A DNA stretch of 48,308 nt from Xanthobacteraceae bacterium (GCA_031291475.1 JARLIY010000140.1:1-48308); one strand, 5' to 3'. Numbered from the stretch's first letter, positions 7,661 through 17,413 are shown. Notes: generated from the sequence alone by a model not told the origin. A program made the numbers and translations.

Positions 7661-7756
7661 GGCGGGAATCCTTCAATTTGGGTGTTTCACTTGGCTAGTC
7701 GTGGTGCGCGTGTCAATAGCCCATGATAGAGCACGCGGAATCGGGACTTTAGCCTC

Positions 7757-9082
7757 ATGCACCGCGACCCCGCCCCGCTCACCGCCCGCCGCCACGGCCC
7801 GCTCAAGGGTCGCGTGCGGGTGCCCGGCGATAAATCGATCTCGCACCGGGCCCTGATCCTCGGCGCGCTGGCGGTCGGCGAGACGAAGATTTCGGGCCTC
7901 TTGGAAGGCGAGGACGTGCTCAATACGGCCAACGCCGTGCGGGCGCTGGGCGCGCGCGTCGAGCATCGCGGCGAGGGAGAATGGCGCGTCCACGGCGTCG
8001 GCGTCGGCGGCTTCGCCCAACCCGCCGCGGCGCTCGATTTCGGCAATTCCGGCACCGGCTGCCGCCTCATGCTCGGCGCCGTCGCCGGTTGTCCGATCAC
8101 CGCGACGTTCGACGGCGATGCCTCGCTCCGCCGGCGTCCGATGCGGCGCGTGCTCGAGCCGCTGGAGCGCATCGGCGCCCATACGCTGACTTCGAGCGAC
8201 GGGCGGCTGCCGCTGACGCTTGCCGGCGCGCGCGATCCGATCCCCATCGTGTTCGAGCCGCAGGTGCCGTCCGCGCAGTTGAAGTCCGCTGTGCTCCTTG
8301 CCGGGTTGGCGGCGCCGGGCGAGACCGTCGTCATCGAGTCGGAAGCGACGCGCGATCATACCGAGAAGATGCTGGCGCATTTCGGCGCCGAGCTTCGTTT
8401 CGAGATTTTGCCCGCCGGCCGCCGTATCGCGCTCACCGGCCAGCCGGAGCTTGCGCCGCAGCCGATCGTGGTTCCCGCCGATCCGTCTTCGGCCGCCTTT
8501 CCGCTGGTCGCGGCGCTGATCACGCCGGGCTCGGACGTGGTCGTCGAGGGCGTGATGCTCAATCCGCTGCGCGCAGGCCTTTTCGCGACGCTCGCCGAGA
8601 TGGGCGCCTCGATCGAACGGATCGAGGCGCGCAACGAGGGCGGCGAGGAGATCGCCGATCTGCGGGTGCGCGCCGGTCCTTTGCGCGGCGTCGAAGTCCC
8701 GGCGGCGCGCGCACCGGCCATGATCGATGAATATCCGGTGCTGGCGGTCGCCGCCGCTTTCGCCGAGGGTGTGACGGTGATGCGCGGACTGAAAGAGCTC
8801 CGCGTCAAGGAATCCGACCGCCTCGCCGCGACCGCGGAGCTGTTGCGCTTCAATGGCGTCGCCGTCGACGTCGAAGGCGATGATCTCATCGTGCACGGCA
8901 AGGGCCGCGCCGCCGGCGGCGGTCTGGTCGCGACCCACATGGATCACCGCATCGCCATGTCGGCGCTGGTCATGGGGCTCGCCAGCGAAAAACCCGTTCA
9001 GGCGGACGATACCGCTTTCATCGCCACGAGCTTCCCTGGCTTCGCCGATCTGATGCGCTCGCTCGGCGCGGAACTGATCTGA
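7757..9082 (+). CDS. aroA: 3-phosphoshikimate 1-carboxyvinyltransferase (EPSP synthase, class II-like)
   Basis: Sixth step of the shikimate pathway: shikimate-3-phosphate plus PEP to EPSP. 441 aa. PGDKSISHR (residues 23-31) carries the catalytic Lys26 and substrate-binding Ser/Arg; [10 protein letters not shown] (94-103) is the PEP/glyphosate-site loop; [34 protein letters not shown] and [17 protein letters not shown] follow in the order of class II enzymes such as CP4. Where CP4 has Ala100, this protein has Gly99, the residue usual in glyphosate-sensitive enzymes. The usual neighbour cmk is 3.2 kb away, split off by a minus-strand lipid block. Confidence 0.97.
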   Translation: MHRDPAPLTARRHGPLKGRVRVPGDKSISHRALILGALAVGETKISGLLEGEDVLNTANAVRALGARVEHRGEGEWRVHGVGVGGFAQPAAALDFGNSGTGCRLMLGAVAGCPITATFDGDASLRRRPMRRVLEPLERIGAHTLTSSDGRLPLTLAGARDPIPIVFEPQVPSAQLKSAVLLAGLAAPGETVVIESEATRDHTEKMLAHFGAELRFEILPAGRRIALTGQPELAPQPIVVPADPSSAAFPLVAALITPGSDVVVEGVMLNPLRAGLFATLAEMGASIERIEARNEGGEEIADLRVRAGPLRGVEVPAARAPAMIDEYPVLAVAAAFAEGVTVMRGLKELRVKESDRLAATAELLRFNGVAVDVEGDDLIVHGKGRAAGGGLVATHMDHRIAMSALVMGLASEKPVQADDTAFIATSFPGFADLMRSLGAELI

Positions 9083-9106
9083 TTGCGAAGCAGGTCACCG
9101 TCGTCC

Positions 9107-9784
9107 TCAGATTTTTTGCGGCTCGATCTCGTGCGCTTCTTCGGGCGCCGGCGCCGCGGCGCCGCGTGCGCGCCCATTCCGGGACGTTACAAAGAAATAC
9201 AAAACAATCGAACTGATCGCGGCGAAAAAACACCAGACGGAATAGCGCGCCGGATTAAACAGCAGGATCGAAAGGCCGAAGAAAACCAGGATCAAGCAAC
9301 CAAATAGGCGAAGATAAATATTCCGGTGCAGCAAAAATGGGCCGATCACGCAGGCCGCATAGATGTAATCGAAAATCAGCGGATAACGCGTGGTCGGCAG
9401 ATACTGAATTTTGTTTGTGGCAAAATCTATCTTGAGCCCGACGAATAGAGCCCAAGCCGCGGCCGCAGCCACCACCCCGCCCGGCAATGCGAAGGAAAGC
9501 ATGAAGGCGCGCAAGCGGCGGTCGGTCTCCGACCGCCAGCTCGCCACGGGAACGTAAAGCGGCCAAAGGCAAAAGGCAATAATGGCAAAGCCATAACCCG
9601 CATCCCGCCCGCAGCCCGCGGCTTGGGTCAGCCATACGAAGCCTTCGAGCGCCTGCTGCAGCGAAAAGATCAATGGAATGAATGCGAGCATGCGATCGGC
9701 TTTGCCGGCGCGTCGCACGGTCATGAGGCCTATTGCCGCGCAGACGGCGGCGGCGGAAAAACTTGCAGGTGCGGAAAAGCACAT
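9107..9784 (-). CDS. DUF6629-type multi-pass membrane protein
   Basis: 225 aa. The opening MCFSAPASFSAAAVCAAIG and QQALEGFVWL segments match the pattern I know as DUF6629. About seven hydrophobic segments are visible. The C-terminal tail (RGAAAPAPEEAHEIEPQ) is soluble. Function unknown. It starts 24 bases after the ketoacyl-ACP synthase on the same strand, so it may be the last gene of that operon. It ends 24 bases from aroA (convergent), with a six-T run in the gap. Confidence 0.7.
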   Translation of the reverse strand: MCFSAPASFSAAAVCAAIGLMTVRRAGKADRMLAFIPLIFSLQQALEGFVWLTQAAGCGRDAGYGFAIIAFCLWPLYVPVASWRSETDRRLRAFMLSFALPGGVVAAAAAWALFVGLKIDFATNKIQYLPTTRYPLIFDYIYAACVIGPFLLHRNIYLRLFGCLILVFFGLSILLFNPARYSVWCFFAAISSIVLYFFVTSRNGRARGAAAPAPEEAHEIEPQKI

Positions 9785-9808
9785 GTCCTGCCGATGGCCC
9801 CTTCCGCG

Positions 9809-11017
9809 TCAGGCGCGGCCGAGAACGAGCACCGCGTTCAGGCCGCCGAACGCGAACGAGCTCGACATCGCGTTCTGGATCGGCGCGTTGCGCGCGGTGT
9901 TGGGCACGTAATCGAGATCGCAGTCCGGGTCGCGTTCCTCGAAGTTGGCGGTCGGCGGTATGGTCTGGTGGTGCAAAGCCAGCGCCGTTGCCGCGAACTC
10001 CAGCGCCCCCGCGGCGCCGAGGCTGTGACCGAGCACGCCCTTGCTCGACGACACCGCCAGCCGCTCGGCGCTGGCGCCGAAGGCGATGCGCAGCGCCGCG
10101 GTCTCGCCCTTGTCGTTGAGCGCCGTGCCGGTGCCGTGCGCGTTCACGTAATCGACGTCCTCCGCATTGATCCTGGCATCGGTCAAGGCGGAGCGCATGG
10201 CGCGCGCGGCGCCGTCGGGGTTGATGGCGGTTATGTCGTCGGCGTCGGCGCTCATCCCGAAGCCCAGCAACTCGGCATAGATCGGCGCGCCGCGCGCCAT
10301 GGCGCGCTCGCGCGTCTCAAGAACGAACATGGCCGCACCTTCGCCGAGCACGAGGCCGCTACGTGTTTTCGAGAACGGCCGGCAGGTATCCGCGCTCAAC
10401 ACCCGCAGCGCCTCCCAACACTTGATCGTGCCGACCGTCAGGCAGGCCTCGGTGCCGCCGGTCAGCGCGACCGGAACCTGTCCGGAGCGCACCATCTGGA
10501 ACGCTTGGCCGATGGCATGCGTGCCCGAGGAACATGCGGACGCGACCGTGAAGGACGGTCCCTTGATGCCGAGATCCATGGACACCTGGCTGACCGCGGC
10601 ATTGGACATCAGGCGCGGTATGGTCAGCGGGTGCAGGCGCGGCGATTTTTGTCCGTAGACCTTGTAATAGCCGTCATCGACCGTGGTCTGTCCGCCGGCC
10701 GCGTTGCCGACGATGGCGGCGGCCTGCAGCGCCATTTCCTCGCTGAGCTCCAGTTGCGCATCCGCCACCGCCGCGCGTGCCGCCACCATCGCGAATTGCG
10801 CGAAGCGATCGAGCAAGGTGAGCCGCTTTGGATCGAAATGCTGTGATGGATCGAAATCGCGAACCTGCGCCGCGATCCGCGTCGTGAAGAGTTCGGTCGG
10901 TATGCCTTCAATCGGGCCGATGCCCGAACGCGCCTCGACCAGCGCCGACCAGAATGCGTCGTGGTTGCTGCCGATCGGAGAAACGACGCCGACGCCGGTG
11001 ACCACGACGCGGTTCAT
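9809..11017 (-). CDS. Beta-ketoacyl-ACP synthase II family protein
   Basis: Condensing enzyme extending an acyl-ACP with malonyl-ACP. 402 aa. Thiolase-fold catalytic residues are all present: C162 (ASACSSG), H294 (NAHGTGT), K326 (SSSKGVLG) and H331 (LGHSLGAAG). It overlaps the stop of the ACP gene by 4 bases (ATGA), so the two are translationally coupled. Pairing with its own ACP and with a DUF374 acyltransferase upstream suggests a specialised chain, not bulk fatty acid synthesis (where fabF sits with fabD/G/acpP). It could be called FabF-like, but the role is inferred. Confidence 0.92.
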   Translation of the reverse strand: MNRVVVTGVGVVSPIGSNHDAFWSALVEARSGIGPIEGIPTELFTTRIAAQVRDFDPSQHFDPKRLTLLDRFAQFAMVAARAAVADAQLELSEEMALQAAAIVGNAAGGQTTVDDGYYKVYGQKSPRLHPLTIPRLMSNAAVSQVSMDLGIKGPSFTVASACSSGTHAIGQAFQMVRSGQVPVALTGGTEACLTVGTIKCWEALRVLSADTCRPFSKTRSGLVLGEGAAMFVLETRERAMARGAPIYAELLGFGMSADADDITAINPDGAARAMRSALTDARINAEDVDYVNAHGTGTALNDKGETAALRIAFGASAERLAVSSSKGVLGHSLGAAGALEFAATALALHHQTIPPTANFEERDPDCDLDYVPNTARNAPIQNAMSSSFAFGGLNAVLVLGRA

Positions 11018-11298
11018 CCGGACGCCTTCGTCTTCGCTGCCACGAGCTTCTGCACGATGTTGGCAACGTCACCGACGGTGGAAAACTCCATCTCATCGCC
11101 GCCTATCGTGACCCGCGTTCCTTCGTCCGCCTTGAACGGAATGCTGATGTCGAATTTCTCCTCGAGACCGAACACGATCTCGATCACGTCGAGGGATTCC
11201 GCGCCCAATTCGTCGAGGCGCGTATCGGGCGTCAACCGCTCGACCGGAATCTTGAGCGATTGAGCGATGATGGATCTTACGTCGTCGGTGACTTCCAA
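11014..11298 (-). CDS. Acyl carrier protein (specialised)
   Basis: 94 aa, longer than the usual 78-aa AcpP. The phosphopantetheine site is S35 in LGAESLDVIE, with Glu in place of the usual Asp before Ser. Between helix III and IV there is an extra segment (KADEGTRVTIGGDEMEFS) not found in AcpP. These deviations, and coupling to a ketoacyl synthase, suggest a dedicated carrier such as those serving very-long-chain or lipid A acylation. It is not close to AcpXL in sequence by eye. Confidence 0.92.
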   Translation of the reverse strand: MEVTDDVRSIIAQSLKIPVERLTPDTRLDELGAESLDVIEIVFGLEEKFDISIPFKADEGTRVTIGGDEMEFSTVGDVANIVQKLVAAKTKASG

Positions 11299-11410
11299 GT
11301 CGCCCTCATATCTGTTGTTTTTGCCCGAACGAGCGTCAATCTTTTAACCGCGGTATTATTCGATACCCGGCGCGCAATCTCAAGCCGCCCGGTTTTTGGC
11401 CCGGCCGGGG

Positions 11411-12103
11411 TCAAAGTCGCCGATCGGCGATCGCATGCGCGCGTTCGGTCGCGGCATTGAGCGCCTTTTCCAGCGCGTGGCGCGCCAATTCGAGCGCCTG
11501 CGCGTCGGCATCGGCGGCGACCCGGATCGGCTCGCTGACGACGACGGCGCCTCGGCTGAACGGCAGGTTGATTTCCGAACGGTCCCAGTTGTCGAGCACG
11601 ACGCGGCGGCTCGTCGCCAGCGCGACCGGAAAAATCGGCCGGCCGGATTCGCTTGCGAGTCTGACGATGCCGAGGCCGGCGACGCGCGAAAGCTTCGGTA
11701 CGTCGGCGGTCAGCGCCATATTCCAGCCTTGCGCCAGCGCCTCCAGCATGCCCTTGAACGCGGTGACGCCGCCCTTGGCGTGGAAACGCCGGCTGTGATC
11801 GCCGGAACCGCGCACGGTGCCGATGCCGAGCCGCCCGGCGGCGATGGCGTTGATTTCGCCGTCGCGGTGGCGGGAAATCAGAACCTTGACGCGGTAGTTC
11901 CGGCGCAGGAACGGCAGCATGAAATGTTGACCGTGCCACATGGCGATGATTACCGGCTGTTCGACATCGTAGAGCTGATAAAAGTTCGCAGGTTCGAAGA
12001 TGAAGCGGCTGGTCGTCCACACCAGACGCAGATATTCGGCGGCCGCGACGCCGATCGTCCTCTGCAGCCAAGGCTTGTTGGTCAGCCGTCTTGCCAATTT
12101 CAC
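11411..12103 (-). CDS. DUF374 lysophospholipid/lipid A-type acyltransferase
   Basis: 230 aa from a GTG at 12103, with AAGGAA 9 bases upstream and homologues starting at the same point. Contains the DUF374 hallmarks: MWHGQHFMLPFL, LISRHRDGE, GIGTVRGS, an ALTADVPKLSR segment where most members have DGP-G, GRPIFPVALATSRR and INLPFSR. DUF374 includes LpxJ, a lipid A secondary acyltransferase of epsilonproteobacteria (established knowledge). The gene is 112 bases upstream of the ACP and KAS genes on the same strand, so all three probably build and transfer one acyl chain. Acceptor not determinable. Confidence 0.85.
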   Translation of the reverse strand: MKLARRLTNKPWLQRTIGVAAAEYLRLVWTTSRFIFEPANFYQLYDVEQPVIIAMWHGQHFMLPFLRRNYRVKVLISRHRDGEINAIAAGRLGIGTVRGSGDHSRRFHAKGGVTAFKGMLEALAQGWNMALTADVPKLSRVAGLGIVRLASESGRPIFPVALATSRRVVLDNWDRSEINLPFSRGAVVVSEPIRVAADADAQALELARHALEKALNAATERAHAIADRRL

Positions 12104-12345
12104 GGGCGCAATTTCCTTGATTGGCGCAATGTTGACATGAGGCCGGCGGTGGAATCGAGCGCGCGGCGCGGACCTTTGCAAAAGCGGAGAATTATGTCTC
12201 GATCGTCGGGACCGATGAAGTCTTGTCCGCAAAGCCACTTTCGTGCTTGCGGAATCGCGCGTCCCGCCGTTTGATCTAGCCGCTTCCCGGCCGAGGTACA
12301 ACGGCTGCGTTGCGGCCGGCGCGAACGAGCCCAAAAGAAACCCCA
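12104..12345. other. Divergent promoter region between DUF374 gene and cmk
   Basis: About 240 bases with no supported gene. A longer in-frame extension of the DUF374 frame to 12346 is open but lacks family resemblance and is Arg-rich, so I treat it as non-coding. Promoters for both directions must lie here; I see no clear consensus. Confidence 0.5.
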
Positions 12346-12990
12346 ATGACGATGATCATCGCCATCGACGGACCGGCAGCCTCGGGCAAGGGAACGATCG
12401 CCCGGCAGCTCGCTTCGGTTTATGGGCTGCATCATCTCGATACCGGAATTCTCTATCGGGCCGTCGCCAAAGCGGTGCTCGATGCCGGCCGCTCGCCGGA
12501 CGACACCGCGCAAGCGATCGCAGCGGCAATTTCGCTCGATCCGGCCACGTTCGATGAAAGCGCGCTCAAGGCGCAGAAAATCACCGAAGCCGCCTCGGTC
12601 GTCGCCGCCATCCCGGAAGTGCGGCAGGCGCTGATGAACTATCAGCGGGAATTCGCCACCCGGCCGCCGGGCGCGGTGCTCGACGGCCGCGATATCGGCA
12701 CGGTCATCGCTCCCGGCGCCGACGTGAAGCTGTTCGTGGTGGCAAGCCCGGAAGTGCGCGCCGCACGCCGTGCCCGCGAGCTTGCCGCGCGCGGCGAGCC
12801 GGTGGACGAGAAGGACGTGCTGGCCGACCTCCTGCGCCGCGATGAACGCGATTCCAGGCGTACCGCCGCCCCATTTAAGGCCGCGCCCGATGCGCACTTG
12901 CTCGACACCACGCATTTGAGTATAGACGCGGCATTCCGGGCAGCCGTCGATATCATCGAAGCCGTCCGAACGGGCCGGGAGCGCCGCTAA
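12346..12990 (+). CDS. cmk: Cytidylate kinase
   Basis: Phosphorylates CMP/dCMP to the diphosphates. 214 aa. P-loop [11 protein letters not shown] near the N-terminus, [13 protein letters not shown] (CMP-binding), [20 protein letters not shown] and the [19 protein letters not shown] lid segment are all diagnostic. Two in-frame ATGs (12346 and 12352) are possible; the ribosome site (AAAAGAAA) is weak, so the start is uncertain by two codons. It precedes rpsA, the standard order. Confidence 0.96.
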   Translation: MTMIIAIDGPAASGKGTIARQLASVYGLHHLDTGILYRAVAKAVLDAGRSPDDTAQAIAAAISLDPATFDESALKAQKITEAASVVAAIPEVRQALMNYQREFATRPPGAVLDGRDIGTVIAPGADVKLFVVASPEVRAARRARELAARGEPVDEKDVLADLLRRDERDSRRTAAPFKAAPDAHLLDTTHLSIDAAFRAAVDIIEAVRTGRERR

Positions 12991-13082
12991 CCGCGCTTTC
13001 GTCATTGGAGGAACTGCCCGTTCACGCCTCGCATGTAGGCCCCGGTCAAAGCTTTGTCCCGATCGTCTGGCCTTGGCCCCAA

Positions 13083-13101
13083 CCGCCGGCATCCCCGGCG
13101 G
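13083..13101 (+). promoter_or_regulatory. Hairpin in the rpsA leader
   Basis: CCGCCGG (13083-13089) pairs with CCGGCGG (13095-13101), 49 bases before the rpsA ATG in a 159-base cmk-rpsA gap. rpsA leaders in other bacteria fold into hairpins used for autoregulation by S1, which is one possible role; an attenuator is another. Confidence 0.35.
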
Positions 13102-13149
13102 CTGCCGCGCGTTCGGGATTGATCCATTTGCCTGGGGCTCGGAGTGTTT

Positions 13150-14922
13150 ATGGCTCAAGTATCTACCGCCGCGCCGTCGCGCGAAGACTTCGCCAGCATG
13201 ATCGAGGAATCGTTCGGCGCTGGCCAGCTGCAGGAAGGGTCAGTCGTCAAAGGTACGGTGGTCGGCATCGAAAAGGATGTCGCCGTCATTGACGTGGGGC
13301 TAAAGACCGAAGGCCGCGTGGCGTTGCGCGAGTTCGCCGGTCCCGGCCGCTCCGCCGAGATCAAGATCGGCGATACCGTCGAGGTCTATCTCGAACGGGT
13401 CGAAAATGCGCTCGGCGAAGCTGTGCTCTCGCGCGACAAGGCCCGCCGCGAGGAAAGCTGGGGTAAGCTCGAGAAGGCGTTCCAGAACAACGAAAAGGTG
13501 CACGGCGTCATCTTCAACCAGGTCAAGGGCGGGTTCACCGTCGATCTCGACGGCGCGGTGGCGTTTCTGCCGCGCTCGCAGGTCGACATCCGGCCGATCC
13601 GCGACGTGTCGCCGCTGATGAACAATCAGCAGCCGTTCCAGATCCTCAAGATGGATCGCCGGCGCGGCAACATCGTGGTCTCCCGCCGCACCGTGCTGGA
13701 AGAAAGCCGCGCCGAGCAACGCCAGGAGCTGGTGCAGAACCTTGAAGAGGGCCAGGTCATCGACGGCGCGGTCAAGAACATCACCGATTACGGCGCGTTC
13801 GTCGACCTCGGCGGCATCGACGGCCTCCTGCACGTGACCGACATCGCCTGGCGGCGCGTCAATCATCCGTCCGAAGTGCTCAACATCGGCCAGCAGGTCA
13901 AGGTCAAGATCATCAAGATCAACCACGAGACCCACCGCATCTCGCTCGGCATGAAGCAATTGCTCGAGGATCCGTGGCAGGGCATCGAGGCGAAATATCC
14001 GGTCGGCGCCCGCCTCAAGGGCCGCGTCACCAACATCACCGACTACGGCGCCTTCGTCGAGCTCGAACCCGGCATCGAAGGTCTGATCCACGTTTCGGAA
14101 ATGTCGTGGACCAAGAAGAACGCGCACCCCGGCAAGATCGTTTCCACGTCGCAGGAAGTCGAAGTGCAGGTGCTCGAAGTCGATCCGGTCAAGCGCCGCA
14201 TCTCGCTTGGATTGAAGCAGACGATGCGCAATCCCTGGGAGGTGTTCCTGGAGAAATATCCGCCCGGCTCGACGGTCGAGGGCGAAGTCAAGAACAAGAC
14301 CGAATTCGGCCTGTTCCTCGGCCTCGACGGCGAAGTCGACGGCATGGTGCATCTGTCCGACCTGGACTGGAAACGGCCCGGCGAGCAGGTCATCGAGGAG
14401 TACAAGAAGGGCGACAAGGTCAAGGCGCAGGTGCTCGACGTCGACGTCGAGAAGGAGCGCATCTCGCTCGGCATCAAGCAGCTTTCCGGCGGCGCGCCTG
14501 CCGCGGAACCGGCCGCCGGCGGCGAGCTGAAGAAGGGAGCCGTCGTCACCTGCGAAGTCACGGAGGTGAAGGAAGGTGGCATCGACGTAAAGATCGTCGG
14601 CACCGATCAGACCTCCTTCATCAAGCGTTCGGAGCTCGCCCGCGACCGCTCCGAGCAGCGCCCCGACCGCTTCGCCGTCGGCGAGAAGGTCGATGCCCGC
14701 GTCATCCAGGTTGACCGGCGGACCCACAAGGTCACCGTGTCGATCAAGGCGCTCGAAGTCGCCGAGGAGAAGGAGGCGATCGCCCAATACGGCTCCTCCG
14801 ATTCCGGCGCGACTTTGGGCGACATCCTCGGTACCGCGCTCAAGCGCAAGGGTGAGGAAGGCGACAAGGAAGAAGAGAAGGACGAGGCCCAGGAAGACGA
14901 CAAAGACGAAGCCAAAGAGTGA
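13150..14922 (+). CDS. rpsA: 30S ribosomal protein S1
   Basis: mRNA-binding ribosomal protein. 590 aa with six successive S1 (OB-fold) motifs; the repeats ITDYGAFVDLGGIDGLLH and ITDYGAFVELEPGIEGLIH and the closing RISLG(M/L)KQ are easy to see. The tail (last ~30 residues) is highly acidic and Lys-rich. I start at the ATG at 13150, with GGAG 5 bases upstream; a GTG two codons earlier (13144) overlaps that ribosome site. Sits between cmk and sppA as expected. Confidence 0.97.
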   Translation: MAQVSTAAPSREDFASMIEESFGAGQLQEGSVVKGTVVGIEKDVAVIDVGLKTEGRVALREFAGPGRSAEIKIGDTVEVYLERVENALGEAVLSRDKARREESWGKLEKAFQNNEKVHGVIFNQVKGGFTVDLDGAVAFLPRSQVDIRPIRDVSPLMNNQQPFQILKMDRRRGNIVVSRRTVLEESRAEQRQELVQNLEEGQVIDGAVKNITDYGAFVDLGGIDGLLHVTDIAWRRVNHPSEVLNIGQQVKVKIIKINHETHRISLGMKQLLEDPWQGIEAKYPVGARLKGRVTNITDYGAFVELEPGIEGLIHVSEMSWTKKNAHPGKIVSTSQEVEVQVLEVDPVKRRISLGLKQTMRNPWEVFLEKYPPGSTVEGEVKNKTEFGLFLGLDGEVDGMVHLSDLDWKRPGEQVIEEYKKGDKVKAQVLDVDVEKERISLGIKQLSGGAPAAEPAAGGELKKGAVVTCEVTEVKEGGIDVKIVGTDQTSFIKRSELARDRSEQRPDRFAVGEKVDARVIQVDRRTHKVTVSIKALEVAEEKEAIAQYGSSDSGATLGDILGTALKRKGEEGDKEEEKDEAQEDDKDEAKE

Positions 14923-14946
14923 TCGAAGCGAGAGGAGCGCAAGGCC

Positions 14947-15927
14947 ATGTCGCTTGATGCCGACTCGATCGTCGATCGCCGCCGCATGCGGCGCAAGCTC
15001 ACCTTCTGGCGCGTATTGGCCATTGCGGTGATCGTGCTTGCCATCGCCGCCGCGGCCGCAGCGCTCGGTAATCGCACCGGGTTTGCAGGCGCCGGCGCCT
15101 ATATCGCGCGCGTCAGCATCAAAGGACTGATCCGCGACGACGAAGAGCGGGTGCAGCAGCTCGACCGGCTGGCCAAGTCATCCACGGCGCGCGCCGTAGT
15201 GGTGCACATCGACAGCCCCGGCGGCACAACGGCGGGCTCCGAGCAGCTCTACGATTCGCTCATGCGCCTGAAGGAGAAAAAGCCGCTGGTCATCGTCGTC
15301 GACGGGCTTGCCGCCTCCGGCGGCTACATCACGGCGCTCGCCGGCGATCACATCGTGGCCAAGCAGACTTCGCTGGTCGGCTCGATCGGCGTCCTGTTCC
15401 AGTATCCCAACGTTGCCGATCTCCTGAGCAAGATCGGCGTCAAGGTCGAGTCGATCAAATCGTCGCCGCTTAAGGCGGCGCCGGACGGCTTCGAGCCGAC
15501 CTCGCCGGAGGCCCGCGCAGCGATCGAATCGATCATCAAGGATTCCTACGCCTGGTTCCGCGGCCTGGTGCAGGACCGCCGCCATCTGACCGCCGACGAG
15601 CTGCAAACCGTGGCCGACGGCCGCGTCTTCACCGGCCATCAGGGCATCGGACTCAAGCTCGTCGACGAACTCGGCGACGAGCAGGCGGCCATCGCCTGGC
15701 TCGCCGGCGAGAAGAAAGTCGATACCAAGCTGCCGGTGCGCGACTATCGGCTGCACGATCGCTTCAGCGATCTGCCGTTCCTGCACGCGGCCGCGGCCTT
15801 GGTGCTCAATGCCGCCGGCTTGTCCACGCTCGCCCGCGGCCTCGACGATTGGGGAGCCGTGGAGGCAGTCGACCGGCTTAATCTTGACGGGTTGTTGGCC
15901 CTTTGGCACCCTGCCGGCGCGAACTGA
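14947..15927 (+). CDS. sppA: Signal peptide peptidase SppA (36K type)
   Basis: Membrane-bound serine protease that degrades cleaved signal peptides. 326 aa. One N-terminal transmembrane segment (about residues 19-40). The catalytic dyad is S124 (LAASGGY) and K176 (SPLKAAPD); the HIDSPGG motif at 88-93 is also conserved. The single-domain length distinguishes it from the double-domain E. coli enzyme. It follows rpsA by 24 bases and precedes ihfB by 16. Confidence 0.95.
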   Translation: MSLDADSIVDRRRMRRKLTFWRVLAIAVIVLAIAAAAAALGNRTGFAGAGAYIARVSIKGLIRDDEERVQQLDRLAKSSTARAVVVHIDSPGGTTAGSEQLYDSLMRLKEKKPLVIVVDGLAASGGYITALAGDHIVAKQTSLVGSIGVLFQYPNVADLLSKIGVKVESIKSSPLKAAPDGFEPTSPEARAAIESIIKDSYAWFRGLVQDRRHLTADELQTVADGRVFTGHQGIGLKLVDELGDEQAAIAWLAGEKKVDTKLPVRDYRLHDRFSDLPFLHAAAALVLNAAGLSTLARGLDDWGAVEAVDRLNLDGLLALWHPAGAN

Positions 15928-15943
15928 GCCGCGGCAGGCACCC

Positions 15944-16234
15944 ATGATCAAGTCCGAGCTAGTTCAACGCATTTCCGCTCAAAACCCGCACCTCTATCAG
16001 CGCGACGTCGAGAAGATCGTCAACGCCATCCTCGGCGAGATCATCGCGGCGATGGCGCGCGGCGACCGCGTCGAGCTTCGCGGCTTCGGCGCCTTCTCCG
16101 TCAAGCAGCGCCCGGCGCGCACCGGACGCAATCCGCGCACCGGCGCCCATGTCGCCGTCGACCAAAAGTGCGTGCCGTTCTTCAAGACCGGCAAGGAAAT
16201 GCGTGAGCGGCTCAATCAGACCGGCGCGGCCTGA
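15944..16234 (+). CDS. ihfB: Integration host factor subunit beta
   Basis: 96-aa HU/IHF family DNA-bending protein. [23 protein letters not shown]... is the typical IhfB opening, followed by [26 protein letters not shown] (the beta-arm with intercalating Pro) and [14 protein letters not shown]. The start at 15944 is set by homology; the weak ribosome site GGCAGG lies close before it. The cluster rpsA-sppA-ihfB is conserved across Rhizobiales. Confidence 0.96.
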   Translation: MIKSELVQRISAQNPHLYQRDVEKIVNAILGEIIAAMARGDRVELRGFGAFSVKQRPARTGRNPRTGAHVAVDQKCVPFFKTGKEMRERLNQTGAA

Positions 16235-16273
16235 TCCGTTCGTCTCGTTCTCGATCGGCCGGAGGTTTGCATC

Positions 16274-16648
16274 TTGCTGCGCAAGATCGTCGCGGCGATC
16301 GTTTTGGGGCCGCTGGCCATCGTGTTGATTGCCTTTGCGGTGGCGAACCGCCACGCGGTCACGGTCTCGTTCGATCCGTTCAGCGCCAATGACCCGGCGG
16401 CGTCGGTTACGTTGCCGCTGTTCGCGCTGATCATCTTGTTGCTGATCGTCGGCGTTCTGATCGGCGGGCTGGCGTCCTGGCTGCGGCAGGGCAAATGGCG
16501 CTCGGCCGCGCGGCGCTTCGAGCGCGAGCTGCAACAATTGCGCGGCAAAATCGCCGCGCTGGAAGGGGCGCCGGCAAAGCCCTCGCAGGCCCCGGAACAG
16601 GGTCATCCACCGGTCCCGAGCCTGCGGCTGCGGCCGCCGACCCAGTAA
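16274..16648 (+). CDS. lapA: LapA family membrane protein (DUF1049)
   Basis: 124 aa with a TTG start, GGAGG about 9 bases upstream. Two transmembrane segments (about residues 4-24 and 46-70) flank a short periplasmic loop (ANRHAVTVSFDPFSANDPAASVTLPL), followed by a cytoplasmic helix (AARRFERELQQLRGKIAALE) and a Pro-rich tail. This is the LapA/YciS layout; in E. coli LapA works with LapB in controlling LPS synthesis through LpxC. No lapB is present here. Its place after ihfB is conserved. Confidence 0.88.
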   Translation: MLRKIVAAIVLGPLAIVLIAFAVANRHAVTVSFDPFSANDPAASVTLPLFALIILLLIVGVLIGGLASWLRQGKWRSAARRFERELQQLRGKIAALEGAPAKPSQAPEQGHPPVPSLRLRPPTQ

Positions 16649-16732
16649 GTAACCCGCCGCCCGCGCAAGTGTCTCCTACAAGACAAGGCCCGCGCGGGGA
16701 TGTAGAACGGCGCCGGTCAAGGACGGCATCCG

Positions 16733-17413
16733 ATGTCGCTGATAGTGAAGATTTGCGGCCTTTCCACCCCGGCGGCGCTCGACGTTGCGCTCGATTCCGG
16801 CGCGGACATGGTCGGCTTCGTCTTCTTTCCGCCGTCGCCGCGCAACATCGTGCTGGCGACCGCGCGGGCGCTTGGCGTGCGCGTTGCGGGCAGGGCGAAG
16901 AAGGTGGCTTTGTCGGTCGACGCCGACGACGCGCTCCTTGACGCCGTGGTCGAAGCTTTAGCGCCGGACATGCTCCAGCTGCACGGCAAGGAGACGCCGG
17001 AACGCGTCGGCGCGCTCAAAAGACGTTTCGGCCTGCCGGTGATGAAAGCAATCGCCGTCGAGGCCAAGGGCGATCTTGCCGCCGCCACGGCTTATATCGG
17101 CGTTGCCGACCGTTTGTTGTTTGATGCGCGCCCCCCTCGCAAAGCGACGCGGCCGGGCGGTCTCGGCAAATCTTTCGACTGGACGCTTCTGCAGAATCTT
17201 GCTCTCGGCCTGCCGTTCATGCTCTCGGGCGGGCTCGATGTCGGCAATGTCGGCGAGGCGTTGCGCATCACGCGGGCTCCGGCGGTCGATGTCTCCTCCG
17301 GCGTCGAGCGCGCACCCGGTGAAAAAGACCCCGACAAGATTCGCGCCTTCGTGCGCGCGGCGCGCGAGGCGGCTTCGCGCCTTGCCGACAATGCGGTCGC
17401 GAGCCCGGCATGA
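16733..17413 (+). CDS. trpF: Phosphoribosylanthranilate isomerase
   Basis: Amadori rearrangement of N-(5-phosphoribosyl)anthranilate in tryptophan synthesis. 226 aa TIM barrel. Catalytic Cys in VKICGL (residues 5-10), [21 protein letters not shown], the DARPP...[10 protein letters not shown] segment (catalytic Asp and substrate loop) and [14 protein letters not shown] are all present, as is [14 protein letters not shown] at the phosphate site. It overlaps trpB by 4 bases (ATGA). Confidence 0.96.
   Translation: MSLIVKICGLSTPAALDVALDSGADMVGFVFFPPSPRNIVLATARALGVRVAGRAKKVALSVDADDALLDAVVEALAPDMLQLHGKETPERVGALKRRFGLPVMKAIAVEAKGDLAAATAYIGVADRLLFDARPPRKATRPGGLGKSFDWTLLQNLALGLPFMLSGGLDVGNVGEALRITRAPAVDVSSGVERAPGEKDPDKIRAFVRAAREAASRLADNAVASPA

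Noticed and set aside
7673..8947. 424-codon minus-strand frame opposite aroA
   Set aside because: Antisense shadow with no family resemblance; aroA motifs are complete.
13300..14787. 495-codon minus-strand frame opposite rpsA
   Set aside because: Repetitive Asp/Leu/Val shadow that mirrors the S1 repeats.
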